A DNA stretch of 64,000 nucleotides, taken from Psychrobacter sp. JCM 18902 (GTDB lineage: Bacteria > Pseudomonadota > Gammaproteobacteria > Pseudomonadales > Moraxellaceae). Position numbers and translations under genes: made by a program. Positions within the stretch are counted from its first letter, which is position 1; every line of letters begins with the position of its first letter. The stretch lies in NCBI RefSeq assembly GCF_904846615.1, contig NZ_CAJHBK010000001.1, positions 930,001-994,000 on the forward strand, in the 5' to 3' direction. The notes under the pieces are model-generated. The model did not search any database. It saw nothing but the letters and a program-made list of their open reading frames with translations, and was not told where the DNA came from. This document shows, in pieces, positions 18,072 to 27,140 of the stretch.

Positions 18072-19226
18072 TTGAGTAATTTTACCACGTTTACTGATTT
18101 ACCACTTTCAGCACCGACCTTACGTGCCGTAAGCGATCTAGGTTTTACGGCATTAACGCCCATACAAGCACAAATATTACCGCATACGTTGGCAAATCAA
18201 GATGCTATTGGACAGGCGCAGACGGGTACTGGTAAGACGGCAACCTTTCTATTGACTATTATGGAAGCCTTGCTTAAACGTCCTTTTACTAATGATGAAG
18301 AGCGTTATTTGGGTGAGCCACGTGCCGTTGTTATGGCGCCCACTCGCGAGCTTGCTCAGCAAATATTTGATGATTGTATCGCTTTGACCAAATATACTTC
18401 GCTACACAGCGTTTGTATTATGGGTGGCACCAATTATGAGACTCAGCAGCATGAGCTTGAGCGTCAATATGTCGATATTTTAGTAGCGACACCTGGTCGT
18501 TTGATTGATCTTGCCAATAAGGGCATGGTTTATTTAGATCGAGTGGAAGTACTGGTGTTAGATGAAGCAGATCGCATGCTAGATATGGGTTTTATCCCTG
18601 ACATCAAGCGTTTGGTCGGTCGGATGCCAGCCAATACAGACCGTCAAAGCTTATTGTTTTCTGCAACTTTTAACCAAGATGTGATGAATCTAGCCTATCG
18701 TTGGTTACATGAGCCACAATTTGTTGAAATCGAGCCAGAACATAAAACTAGTGAGTTGGTCGATCAGCACTTTTACTTACTGACAGAAGATCAAAAATTA
18801 GAAGCGTTGCAGCGTATCATCAGTGATACGGCAGTGGATAAAGTGATTGTCTTTGCCAATCGTAAAGACCAAGTCAAGCGTCTCTATCATAAGCTGCGTC
18901 AAGCACATAAAATTGTGATGTTGTCAGGCGATGTCATTCAACAAAAACGCGAAAAGTATTTACAGCGTTTTAAAGATGGTCATGCTTCTGTCTTGGTGGC
19001 AACTGATGTCGCAGGACGCGGTATCCATGTCGATGATGTTAGCCACGTGGTTAATTATACTTTGCCTGATCAGCCAGATGATTACGTGCATCGTATTGGT
19101 CGTACGGGTCGTGCTGGACAAACAGGTATCAGCATTAGTTTTGTGAGTGAAGATGATGCTTTTAATATACCCGCGCTAGAGAAGCATTTAGATACTAAGT
19201 TTACCCTTGAGCAGTGGCAAGAGTAG
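18072..19226 (+). CDS. DEAD-box ATP-dependent RNA helicase
   Basis: 384 residues. The Q motif (FTALTPIQ), motif I (AQTGTGKT), Ia (APTRELAQQ), Ib (ATPGRL), II (DEAD), III (SAT), IV-V (VATDVAGRGIHVDDV) and VI (HRIGRTGRAG) are complete. It unwinds short RNA duplexes and resembles the RhlB-type class, with almost no C-terminal extension. The start is a TTG preceded by AAAGGA; no ATG lies near the Q motif. It follows the cold-shock gene in the same direction, so the two may both serve RNA remodelling in the cold. Exact orthology (rhlB versus rhlE) is uncertain. Confidence 0.93.
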   Translation: MSNFTTFTDLPLSAPTLRAVSDLGFTALTPIQAQILPHTLANQDAIGQAQTGTGKTATFLLTIMEALLKRPFTNDEERYLGEPRAVVMAPTRELAQQIFDDCIALTKYTSLHSVCIMGGTNYETQQHELERQYVDILVATPGRLIDLANKGMVYLDRVEVLVLDEADRMLDMGFIPDIKRLVGRMPANTDRQSLLFSATFNQDVMNLAYRWLHEPQFVEIEPEHKTSELVDQHFYLLTEDQKLEALQRIISDTAVDKVIVFANRKDQVKRLYHKLRQAHKIVMLSGDVIQQKREKYLQRFKDGHASVLVATDVAGRGIHVDDVSHVVNYTLPDQPDDYVHRIGRTGRAGQTGISISFVSEDDAFNIPALEKHLDTKFTLEQWQE

Positions 19227-19275
19227 TGATTTATAAGCCGTCAGTTCTACTATAGTGTACAGCTGTCGGAATCAT

Positions 19276-19315
19276 AAAAGCCCTCAACGTCATGATTGAT
19301 GTTAAGGGCTTTTTT
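19276..19315. terminator. Bidirectional terminator
   Basis: AAAAGCCCTCAACGTC against GATGTTAAGGGCTTTT forms a stem with two mismatches, followed by T6. It lies between the convergent helicase and TauE/SafE-like genes. Confidence 0.8.
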
Positions 19316-19375
19316 ATATGGCAGATTTTGATGTTAAATGATTTTATATTTTAACAATATCTATTGTCGATGATT

Positions 19376-20278
19376 CTATTGAGCTTGTTCCATCATTTCA
19401 GAATGTTCATCGTGGTTCATGTTGATCGCGCCATCACTCATATCATGCATACTATGATCCATACCTTGGGGAGTTGTGCTGTTATCAGTTGGCATCATAT
19501 GATGGCTGCTGTGATCCATATTTGTATCCATCGGCATATCCATCATTTGTGAATCGCTCATTTGCATATGATCGCCTTGCATATTGGACATATCATGCCC
19601 ACCATGCATGCTAGACATTGCTATAGGGACAAACACAACGGCTAAGCCAGATAATACCATGACAGCGCCATTAAGCTGTCTCAAGCGAAAACGTCCAATC
19701 TTGTCACGTAACCAGCCAACGGTTTCGTGCGTGGCGACTAGCATCGGTACGGTTCCTAAGCCAAACACAAACATGAGTGCTGCACCGCTTAGTGGATTGT
19801 GAGCGACTACTGCAATCAACAATGCACCGTAAACCAATCCGCAAGGCAAAAATCCCCAAAGCAGTCCAGCCGTTAAGGCTCGAGGAAAGGTATTGAGTGG
19901 AAATACTTTTTGACGAAGTGGGCTGAGATATTGCCAAAATCGCATACCAAAACGCTCAAGATTTTTTAAAAATGGTGCGCCAAGCATGGTCACGCCGACG
20001 AATACTAACACCAAGCCTAGCAAGATACGTGGCGTACTGTTACCTTTCATTAAGGGTTCTAGCACAGTGGTGCCAATCAGTCCTGCCATCAAACCCAAAA
20101 ATGCGTAACTGGTCAAACGACCTAAATGGTAAGTTGCCACAAGAGCACGGCGTTTGGTAGGGCTGACGTCTTTCATCGATAGCCCAAATGCTGTCACCAG
20201 ACCGCCACACATGCCTAAGCAATGCGGTGAACCAAAAAATCCCATCAGTAGTGCCGCAATAAGTAAAGCGGTGGTCAT
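19376..20278 (-). CDS. TauE/SafE-like membrane protein with Met/His-rich tail (cytochrome oxidase/copper associated)
   Basis: 300 residues. Six or so membrane segments include GSPHCLGMCGG (H19, C20, M23, C24) and LPCG (Cys146), features of the COG2836 sulfite-exporter/UreH-like family often encoded next to cbb3 oxidase genes. Residues 221-300 form a soluble tail with about 19 Met and 10 His, a likely copper- or other soft-metal-binding region. Good ribosome-binding site (AGGAG). The neighbour 209 bases upstream is ccoS, which supports a role in copper delivery or maturation of cbb3-type cytochrome oxidase. Transport activity is inferred only. Confidence 0.82.
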   Translation of the reverse strand: MTTALLIAALLMGFFGSPHCLGMCGGLVTAFGLSMKDVSPTKRRALVATYHLGRLTSYAFLGLMAGLIGTTVLEPLMKGNSTPRILLGLVLVFVGVTMLGAPFLKNLERFGMRFWQYLSPLRQKVFPLNTFPRALTAGLLWGFLPCGLVYGALLIAVVAHNPLSGAALMFVFGLGTVPMLVATHETVGWLRDKIGRFRLRQLNGAVMVLSGLAVVFVPIAMSSMHGGHDMSNMQGDHMQMSDSQMMDMPMDTNMDHSSHHMMPTDNSTTPQGMDHSMHDMSDGAINMNHDEHSEMMEQAQ

Positions 20279-20486
20279 GGGGCGATTCTCCTAAAAAATG
20301 AAAAGCAAACCTACGCATGCAATCGGCATTTAACCAACACTTAACAGTAGGTTGCGCAGATAGTACAAGCCTTGATAAATGGTTATGGCATTCACCTCGT
20401 TCAATGTACTAAGTCGTACTATTTGCGCTCGGTTGCCATATATTCACACTTTCAATAGCTTCTACTATAGATAAGGTAGCTCAATG

Positions 20487-20783
20487 CTAGATTTTTGGCT
20501 GTTTATCAAGGTCAACATGATCAATTGAGTCTATATCAATATGGCTCACCTTATCATCAGCGACTATATCAGTCACTGTGGTATCGTCATTCTGCGAAAT
20601 AGGCGCTGAGTAATCATGAGCCTGTATGGTTTGCCGTCGCTCTTGGCGATCATCCAATATGATGCGCTGTGATGCATTGTCCAAATCTTCAAACTGGTTT
20701 GATTTGACCGCATAGCGTACCGCCCAAATGGCAACCACAAACAGCATGAGACTTAATGGAATTAATAAAAATATACTGAGCAT
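20487..20783 (-). CDS. ccoS: cbb3-type cytochrome oxidase assembly protein CcoS
   Basis: 98 residues from the ATG at 20783, chosen because AAGAGAG lies just upstream and because CcoS proteins begin directly with their membrane helix (MLSIFLLIPLSLMLF). One transmembrane segment is followed by the family signature AIWAVRYAVKSNQFEDLD. CcoS is needed for cofactor insertion into cbb3 oxidase. The C-terminal half (about 50-98) is an acidic, poorly conserved extension, longer than in typical CcoS of 50-70 residues. The ccoNOQP and ccoGHI genes are not in this window. Confidence 0.88.
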   Translation of the reverse strand: MLSIFLLIPLSLMLFVVAIWAVRYAVKSNQFEDLDNASQRIILDDRQERRQTIQAHDYSAPISQNDDTTVTDIVADDKVSHIDIDSIDHVDLDKQPKI

Positions 20784-20908
20784 GGTAACTCTCTTAAATA
20801 GCATTTTCTTTTATTATTATACACTCATCACAAGTATAGTGGATGACCGGTAGAGATTAGCGTAAGTTCTTAAAAGATATTGAACTGGCTACCTGCTTGT
20901 ATTTAGCT

Positions 20909-21691
20909 TTATTCATCAGGTTTTTTTGCTGCGTTACCTCTAGGGGTTAACAGCTGCTGTGAAGTCACGTCGTTGGCATGACGACAGTTCATTTGAGGAC
21001 GTATCACATCGCGTAAATAAGCGGCAACTTCATAAACAGCGCGTCGAGAATGACTTAAGTTTTGCGCAGGTTTCATCCAGTCACGGCTCACTGGTAAAGG
21101 GGCGCTAAGTGGTGTGCTATTGATACCGTTTAAGGCAAACTGTCTACGAGCACGAGCCATATGGTAGCTGTCAGTAATGAGATACACATGACGCAGTGGA
21201 ATACGTTTGGCGGTAAAACGCGCATTTTCGCAGGTATTCATACTGGCATTTTCGCTTATCAGCCCATCAATACCATGCTCAATGAGCCATTGACCGAGCC
21301 ACGGCGCTTCAGCACCGCTTAGTACAATAGGTAGGGGTAAGTCGTGATAAGCGCTGGCAGCGGTACGAGCACGGTTGAGGCTGTAGCTATTAAGAATAAT
21401 TTGATTGTCATGATCATTGGTTAGTCCGCCGCCTAAAACCACATAAGCGGTAGGCGGTGAACTCAAGGCAGCAGCGGGTAGGCTGGGCAATGGCAAAAGC
21501 GTAAATAGATAAACAATCGCTTGGGAGAACAGCGGCGTGAATAGGCTGATGAGTACTAAAATAACAGTCGTTGAACCAAGTAAAAAGGTAATATTAATAA
21601 TACGAAATAGCTTTATCATACGCTCAGCTGAACGCAAGTAATAACGCCATAGTCGCTTAGATAATAGCCGCTTAGACCACATGCTCATCAT
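20909..21691 (-). CDS. YdcF/ElyC-like DUF218 protein
   Basis: About 261 residues. One or two N-terminal membrane helices (about 30-70) precede a DUF218 domain: YVVLGGGL, IVLSGAEA, a conserved-glutamate/asparagine ENASMNTCENA segment and YLITDSYHMARARRQF. ElyC/SanA/YdcF proteins are linked to envelope integrity and undecaprenyl-phosphate or peptidoglycan precursor metabolism. The start overlaps the end of murB by about 20 bases (translational coupling), which fits a wall-related role. Met at 21688 or 21682 is also possible. Confidence 0.85.
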   Translation of the reverse strand: MMSMWSKRLLSKRLWRYYLRSAERMIKLFRIINITFLLGSTTVILVLISLFTPLFSQAIVYLFTLLPLPSLPAAALSSPPTAYVVLGGGLTNDHDNQIILNSYSLNRARTAASAYHDLPLPIVLSGAEAPWLGQWLIEHGIDGLISENASMNTCENARFTAKRIPLRHVYLITDSYHMARARRQFALNGINSTPLSAPLPVSRDWMKPAQNLSHSRRAVYEVAAYLRDVIRPQMNCRHANDVTSQQLLTPRGNAAKKPDE

Positions 21692-22832
21692 ACCCAATAG
21701 AGCCGTCAGTATTTACCCAAACTGGCTCACGCGCTAACTGAATCGCAAATTTTTCATAGACCGTATCGACGATATATCGTTGGGCATCTGCTACATCATC
21801 TTGAGTGGCGTGATAAGGGGCATGATTGGTCAGCACCAAGGCTTGCTGCTGATGGGTGAAAATCGGTGCAATACCACCACCTTTCAAGCCTGTCTGTTCA
21901 ATCAACCAGCCTGCCGCAACCTTTACCATGGCATCAGGCATAGCGTAGCCGACGATAGTAGGGTAGGTCGATTGTAAAGCAGTAAAGTGCGATTGAGAAA
22001 TAATGGGGTTTTGAAAAAAGCTACCACAATTTGGCAGCTGCTTGGGATTAGGGAGTTTTTGTTGACGAATATCGATAATCGCTTGCATGATATCCGCAGG
22101 CACTGGCTGCGTACGATCGTCTTGCTCGGCATAGCGTTGTGCAACGGTTTGCACATCACCATAGCTGGCTAGGATTTTGGTTACATCGGTATGTAATCTG
22201 AATCCAACACAGCTGATTAACCAGGTATTAGGCGCACGTTTAAAAATGCTGTCACGATAGCCAAACTCGCAGTCGGCGGCTGTGAGATGATGCCAAGTTT
22301 GAGTGGGTAAGTGATAGGCTCGTACATACTGTAAGCAGTCTTCTAATTGGACACCATAAGCACCGATATTTTGTACGGGTGCCGCACCAGTTAGCCCTGG
22401 GATTAGTGCCAGATTTTCTAGCCCATACCAACCTTGACTGACCGTATATACCACCAAGTCATGCCAGTTTTCGCCTGCCATCACTGCGATATCGACGTGG
22501 CTATCTGTTTGAGCGGTTAGGCTGATACCGCGCATTTGGGGCTGCAATACGATAGCATTCAAATGCGCTGGTAATAACACGTTACTACCGCCAGACAACA
22601 CAAATAATGGCTTATGTTGCGCTATGTCTTTTTTATAATTTGCCATAAAATCGTCAAGCTGTGCTTCAGACGTCAGTGTCACGACAGTATCCGCGACACA
22701 GGCTAAGGCCATGGTATTACCATGTGACAAATCGACTAGTTTACGGGTCAATAAGCTCGCTGGCAAATCAGTGGTCATGGCAAATTGAGTACTAGAATCC
22801 AAGTGTGAAACTGAGGTCATAACATAGCCCAT
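21672..22832 (-). CDS. murB: UDP-N-acetylenolpyruvoylglucosamine reductase MurB
   Basis: 386 residues, type I MurB. It has an FAD-binding segment (LSGGSNVLLPAHL), the GLENLALIPGLTGAAPVQNIGAYG block, the YRDSIFKR tyrosine loop found in type I enzymes, and the catalytic serine in PNCGSFFQNP. It makes UDP-MurNAc from enolpyruvyl-UDP-GlcNAc using NADPH in the cytoplasm. Neither ATG (22832 or 22820) has a clear ribosome-binding site. It is probably co-transcribed with the overlapping ydcF-like gene. Confidence 0.96.
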   Translation of the reverse strand: MGYVMTSVSHLDSSTQFAMTTDLPASLLTRKLVDLSHGNTMALACVADTVVTLTSEAQLDDFMANYKKDIAQHKPLFVLSGGSNVLLPAHLNAIVLQPQMRGISLTAQTDSHVDIAVMAGENWHDLVVYTVSQGWYGLENLALIPGLTGAAPVQNIGAYGVQLEDCLQYVRAYHLPTQTWHHLTAADCEFGYRDSIFKRAPNTWLISCVGFRLHTDVTKILASYGDVQTVAQRYAEQDDRTQPVPADIMQAIIDIRQQKLPNPKQLPNCGSFFQNPIISQSHFTALQSTYPTIVGYAMPDAMVKVAAGWLIEQTGLKGGGIAPIFTHQQQALVLTNHAPYHATQDDVADAQRYIVDTVYEKFAIQLAREPVWVNTDGSIGYDEHVV

Positions 22833-22912
22833 GTGGCAGATAGATAATGGATTACACAGTGTTTATTATAAAGGATGAAAGACACAAAGGTGGCAGAAAG
22901 TTAGCTTTATCG

Positions 22913-23410
22913 TTAGCAAGCTTTCCAGCTTTCAATCCACGCTTGTGCGCTTGACTCAATACGCTCAATCACCTCTTCAAAGTCATCACCATCGCCTTTA
23001 TAAGGATCTGGCACATCGTCGCCGCCATAAGTAGGATCTTCTTCACTAAATAAAGCCAACTTGGGTAAATTGTCTTCTGTCTCTATCAAGCTGTCTTTGA
23101 TGGCTTGTAAATCAGCTAAATTCTGTGTATCCATCGCTAGAATTAAATCAAAATTACGAAAGTCATCGGCACTGACTTGGCGGGCGACCAGTTTATTGAT
23201 TTTATAACCATGCGCTTTTGCATGGCGTTGCGAGCGAGTGTCGGGCGCATGACCAATATGCGAGTCACTCGTTCCCGCTGAATCTACTTTGATTGACAAT
23301 CCAGCAATCGCTGCTTGCTGACGAAAGACTTCTTCAGCCGTTGGCGATCGGCAAATATTTCCCAAACAAACCAATAATACAGAAGACGGAGTACAGGTTT
23401 TCATCAGCAT
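22913..23410 (-). CDS. Low-molecular-weight protein tyrosine phosphatase
   Basis: 165 residues from the ATG at 23410, which has AAGGT 7-8 bases upstream; the longer frame adds an implausible leader. The P-loop VCLGNICRSPTAE (CX5R) lies near the N-terminus and the catalytic aspartate motif DPY in DVPDPYKGD. Such enzymes dephosphorylate tyrosine on, for example, polysaccharide-synthesis kinases (Wzb/Wzc). No partner kinase is in view. An arsenate-reductase role as in Gram-positive ArsC is less likely, because the extra redox cysteine pair is absent. Confidence 0.92.
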   Translation of the reverse strand: MLMKTCTPSSVLLVCLGNICRSPTAEEVFRQQAAIAGLSIKVDSAGTSDSHIGHAPDTRSQRHAKAHGYKINKLVARQVSADDFRNFDLILAMDTQNLADLQAIKDSLIETEDNLPKLALFSEEDPTYGGDDVPDPYKGDGDDFEEVIERIESSAQAWIESWKAC

Positions 23411-23616
23411 AATATGACCTTGTATAACAAAAAAACATGCTATAAGAAACCGGCATGTTAGTGCGGCTTTTATTAGCATGCAATTAATTAAGTAAATCGG
23501 CTGTCAGCGTAACGGTTAATGCCTTGAATGGCAAGAGTAGAAGCTAAACAATACGGTCATATGTTCACGAATTTTCGATGATATTATTTATAATCTAAGG
23601 TCGTGCTTTGACCAGC

Positions 23617-24057
23617 TTATTCTTGTTTGTGCTTAAAGCGTTGAAGGTCACGGCGCTCTTTTTTGTTGGGTTTATTATCGGGCCGTGCAAGATTGGCAAG
23701 TTTGCGCTGCTCAGCATGATAAGCGCGGCGCTCTTCGCTTTCTTCAGTTTCTGAATACAAAATTTCAGCAGCGAGCGCATTACCACGTTGCGCCGTTAGT
23801 GCTTCAACGACCACGGTCTTTTCAGTCATAGCAGTGGCTGAGCCTTGACGAATCTGTAGTTCATCACCAACCATAATCTCTTTACTGGTCTTTACGCGGC
23901 TACCCGCATAATGTACCCGTCCGCTTTCGATGGCTTCTTTGGCGAGATTACGTGTCCGATAAAATCGTGCTGCCCACAACCACTTATCGAGGCGCATACG
24001 CACGACATCAGGTTTGCTATGGCTAGGCTGATTGTGGTTTTTGTTGTGTTTACTCAT
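23617..24057 (-). CDS. hslR: S4-domain RNA-binding protein, Hsp15-like
   Basis: 146 residues from the ATG at 24057 with GAGG upstream. The S4 domain is at the N-terminus (MRLDKWLWAARFYRTRNLAKEAIESGRVHYAG), followed by VKTSKEIMVGDELQI. A long charged tail rich in Arg, Lys and Glu ends in KKERRDLQRFKHKQE. Hsp15 recognises 50S subunits carrying stalled nascent peptidyl-tRNA and helps recycle them. Confidence 0.93.
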   Translation of the reverse strand: MSKHNKNHNQPSHSKPDVVRMRLDKWLWAARFYRTRNLAKEAIESGRVHYAGSRVKTSKEIMVGDELQIRQGSATAMTEKTVVVEALTAQRGNALAAEILYSETEESEERRAYHAEQRKLANLARPDNKPNKKERRDLQRFKHKQE

Positions 24058-24182
24058 CAAAACCTCATCGATATCCATAAAGTAAGATAATATTAATGGA
24101 GCTTTTTTTGCAAATTGAAAGAGCACTGCGCTATCAAAATGTTCAAAAATAGATTTTTATGGTGAAGAGCGAAAGTCTCGTC

Positions 24183-24881
24183 TTAGCCATTATTCTGATT
24201 GGCAACTTTCATCGCCATTTCTGCCGCATCATTTGTCTTTAACTGCGCTAAACCATTAATCACACCCGTGATATTTTCTACGGTTTTATTTTGGCTTAAT
24301 TTAAATTGGGCTTGTATAGAATCGATGGGCAGCTTAAAGCCAATAATCCCTCGGCACATAGCATCGATATAAGTAGCAGGTGCCTCATCTAATGACCAAG
24401 GATTGTCGGATAGCACCTCTTGCTGTGCAGTCATGGTTGCTAATATCCATTTCAGCGTCTCGGCGTCTTCAAGCAGTTCAATTTTGGATTGAATATGGAC
24501 GCTTTGATAGTTCCAAGTGGGCACTTCTTTATGGGTTTTCGCTTTGCTAGGATACCAGTTGGGGCTGATATAGTGTCCAGAATCTTGAAAAATAATTAAC
24601 CACGCAGTATCTGGTAAGGTGTTCTGATAAATAGGGTTTTTACGACCGAAATGACCGTAAAGATAGCCGTGTTGAGCATTAGAGTTAATATCAGAACCAA
24701 CACCAACACCAACACCAACACTAGCATCAGGCATAAAGTTATCGTTATGCCAGAAAAGCGGTATATGGCAGGCTTCGATGCCATCTTTGGTTTGAGCAAT
24801 CAAAGTCGCTAAGGGGTTGGCTGCGATCAATCCAATGATGTTTTCTAGGTTTTCTTCGGCAAAAATAGCAGGAGTATGCAT
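24183..24881 (-). CDS. FMN-binding negative transcriptional regulator, PaiB-like
   Basis: 232 residues. It has the PaiB-family order: MHTPAIF.E start, NPLATLIAQTKDGIEACHIPL, YGHFGRKNPI, AWLIIFQDSGHYISPNWYPSK and TWNYQSVHIQ. The fold is a split-barrel flavin-binding domain. PaiB of Bacillus represses sporulation and protease genes, but in Gram-negatives the role is unclear. A Gly-Val repeat (about residues 55-62) is encoded by a hexanucleotide repeat. Confidence 0.85.
   Translation of the reverse strand: MHTPAIFAEENLENIIGLIAANPLATLIAQTKDGIEACHIPLFWHNDNFMPDASVGVGVGVGSDINSNAQHGYLYGHFGRKNPIYQNTLPDTAWLIIFQDSGHYISPNWYPSKAKTHKEVPTWNYQSVHIQSKIELLEDAETLKWILATMTAQQEVLSDNPWSLDEAPATYIDAMCRGIIGFKLPIDSIQAQFKLSQNKTVENITGVINGLAQLKTNDAAEMAMKVANQNNG
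24696..24719. repeat. Hexanucleotide repeat (ACCAAC)4 inside the paiB-like gene
   Basis: Four perfect copies encode alternating Val-Gly on the minus strand. Unit changes would keep the frame. Confidence 0.85.
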
Positions 24882-24910
24882 GCTGTTCTCAGTTTATATT
24901 TGATATAAAA

Positions 24911-25300
24911 TCAGCGACACCACTGCTGCTCACATGGGATACCATCATTGTTACCATCCATTTTGGTATTCGGGCAGTGTTGTACGAAGTAAGTGGCTTC
25001 TGCGCATGACGTCATCTGAGAGCAATGCTTTCTGCCATCACAGGTAAAGCTTGATGCTGATGCTGATGCTGACGACGTGAGTACTGGTTTTACTGCCGAG
25101 ACTGATGTTGACGTTGCATCTGAGTCGACGTACGTTGGAGGTATATCATCCAGATCAGTTGAGGTAAAAGCAGCGTCAACTGGAGTATCAGTCGCAACGT
25201 CAGCAATAGGGTTATTGGTCGTGTTTTTAGGTTGCAGCATCTTATAACCCAAAAGTGCTAAAACCAGTAATAATACAAAGATCAATATCTTTTGAGTCAC
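24911..25300 (-). CDS. Membrane-anchored excalibur-domain protein
   Basis: 129 residues. The GTG start at 25300 is supported by AGGTGG six bases upstream. An N-terminal transmembrane helix (about 5-20) is followed by a Thr/Asp/Ser-rich linker containing an Ala-Ser repeat. A C-terminal excalibur domain (about 88-129) has six cysteines and the calcium-type loop DGNNDGIPCEQQWC. The domain is extracellular or periplasmic and often found with nucleases or cell-wall proteins. No catalytic part is present, so the function is open. Confidence 0.8.
   Translation of the reverse strand: MTQKILIFVLLLVLALLGYKMLQPKNTTNNPIADVATDTPVDAAFTSTDLDDIPPTYVDSDATSTSVSAVKPVLTSSASASASSFTCDGRKHCSQMTSCAEATYFVQHCPNTKMDGNNDGIPCEQQWCR
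25053..25070. repeat. Hexanucleotide repeat (GATGCT)3 in the excalibur gene
   Basis: Three perfect units encode an alternating Ser-Ala linker. Unit changes would be in frame. Confidence 0.75.
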
Positions 25301-25425
25301 GGTTTACCACCTAATCATGGTCGCTATGAATTAAGGAAAGCTACCAATGCATAACCACTATTCATTCATCAATGGCGGATTTTTGATGATTAACAAACAG
25401 CCATTGATGGATTGATAGTCTATTT

Positions 25426-26979
25426 TTATTTCAAAAATAATTGATAACCAATATTGTCATTGAGCATGGTGCAATCATAGCCGATATCGAGTAACGCGTC
25501 TTGTAATTGACGAGAGTTACCCTCAGACGCTTGCAAACCGACCAATACGCGACCTTCGGCGGCACCATGATTGCGATAATGAAACAAAGTGATATTAAAG
25601 TCATCACCCAGTTTTTCTAAAAACTTCAGCAATGCCCCTGGACGTTCAGGGAAAACCACACTTAGTAATTGCTCGTTTGCGACATGCGCATGACCACCAA
25701 TCAAATGGCGGATATGTGATTTGGCAATATCATCATCGGTCAAATCATGAGCTGTATAGCCATCAGCTGCCAATTGAGTACGAATGGTTTTACGCTCTTT
25801 GTCGCCTTCTTTTAGCGCTATACCGACAAATATTGATGCAGGTTCCATAGAGTCAGGTGATTTTTTACTATCGGCGCGATAATTAAACTCAGTAATATTG
25901 CGTCCATGTAAGCTACGACAGAAATTTAAGAAAGCGCCTGTCTGCTCAGGAATCGTCACACCAAAGATGGCTTCTTTTTTCTCACCAATCTCAGTACGCT
26001 CAGCGATATAACGTAGGCGGTCAAAGTTCATATTGGCACCGCAAATGATGCCAACGCAGTTTTTACCTTGCAGATTATGGGCTTCGATATATTTTTTCAT
26101 ACCAGCAACGGGTAACGCGCCCGCAGGCTCAACGATACTGCGATTTTCTTCAAAGATATCTTTAACCGCCGCGCATACTTCGTCATTGGTACAAGTCACC
26201 ACTTCAGGCTCGACTAAAGGACCTGATTTATCACTCTTTTGCATGCGGACAATTTCAAATGGCAATTCGCCGATTTGAGCAACTGCCACGCCATCGACGA
26301 ACAGTCCAACTTGCTCAAGCTTAACGCGCTCATTGGCTTCAAGCGCCGCTTTAAGAGAAGCTGATTGCTCTGCTTCCACCGCAATCACTTTGACATGCGG
26401 CGCAACTTCACCTAAGAATGCCGCGACACCTGAGATGAGACCACCACCACCAACCGCAACAAACACATAATCCATGTTGCGCCATTGCTGAGTTAGCTCA
26501 AGACCAATGGTACCTTGTCCGGCAATGACCAACTCATCATCGTAAGGGGGGATAAAGGTCAGACCTTCTGTTTCAGCGCGATTGATTGCGTAACGGTTGG
26601 CTTCATCGAAGCTATCACCATACAAATCGACATTACCGCCCAGTGCTTTAACGGCATCGACTTTAATGTCAGGTGTGGTGGTCGGCATCACGATGATATT
26701 GTTTAGGGCAAGTTTACGCGCAGAATAAGCAACGCCTTGGGCATGATTACCTGCTGAGGCGCAAATGACGCCGCGTACTTTTTGCTCATCACTTAATTGA
26801 CTAATTCGATTATAGGCACCACGCAATTTAAAGGATTTGACCGGTTGCAAGTCTTCGCGTTTAAAACGAATGTCATTAGCAAAACGTTGGGTCAGCTTGG
26901 GCGCCGCTTCAAGTGGTGTTTGAATTGCCACGTCATAGACGGTGGCTTGCAAGATGGCTCGTACCCAATGTGACAGCAT
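25426..26979 (-). CDS. ilvA: Threonine ammonia-lyase, biosynthetic
   Basis: 517 residues, full biosynthetic length. The PLP domain (1-330) has the Schiff-base lysine in SFKLRGAYN, the ASAGNHAQGVA substrate loop and the phosphate-binding GGGGLISG. Two C-terminal ACT-like regulatory domains follow (about 335-515). It deaminates threonine to 2-oxobutanoate, the first committed step to isoleucine, normally inhibited by isoleucine. AGGGA lies upstream of the ATG. It is divergent from the arsenic operon and carries no leader peptide. Confidence 0.96.
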   Translation of the reverse strand: MLSHWVRAILQATVYDVAIQTPLEAAPKLTQRFANDIRFKREDLQPVKSFKLRGAYNRISQLSDEQKVRGVICASAGNHAQGVAYSARKLALNNIIVMPTTTPDIKVDAVKALGGNVDLYGDSFDEANRYAINRAETEGLTFIPPYDDELVIAGQGTIGLELTQQWRNMDYVFVAVGGGGLISGVAAFLGEVAPHVKVIAVEAEQSASLKAALEANERVKLEQVGLFVDGVAVAQIGELPFEIVRMQKSDKSGPLVEPEVVTCTNDEVCAAVKDIFEENRSIVEPAGALPVAGMKKYIEAHNLQGKNCVGIICGANMNFDRLRYIAERTEIGEKKEAIFGVTIPEQTGAFLNFCRSLHGRNITEFNYRADSKKSPDSMEPASIFVGIALKEGDKERKTIRTQLAADGYTAHDLTDDDIAKSHIRHLIGGHAHVANEQLLSVVFPERPGALLKFLEKLGDDFNITLFHYRNHGAAEGRVLVGLQASEGNSRQLQDALLDIGYDCTMLNDNIGYQLFLK

Positions 26980-27116
26980 AATGATCCCTAATAAAAAGTG
27001 TGGATGAATAGAAAATTAAATAGATTAGCCTATGCTGATTTTAACGGTCTTGCAAGACCCTATTGCAGTTTTTGCAGCGATTTCAATTTTTGATGAAATA
27101 TAGGGTGGTTTTATCT

Positions 27117-27140
27117 CAATATTTTTTAAATAAAATATTG
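27117..27140. repeat. AT-rich perfect inverted repeat upstream of arsR
   Basis: CAATATTTT and AAAATATTG flank the six-base centre TTAAAT. It abuts the proposed -35 of the ars promoter and could be an additional protein site or a melting element. Confidence 0.6.

Noticed and set aside
23617..23786. Overlapping 63-residue frame within the Hsp15-like gene
   Set aside because: It is an out-of-frame shadow of the S4-domain gene with no independent signals.
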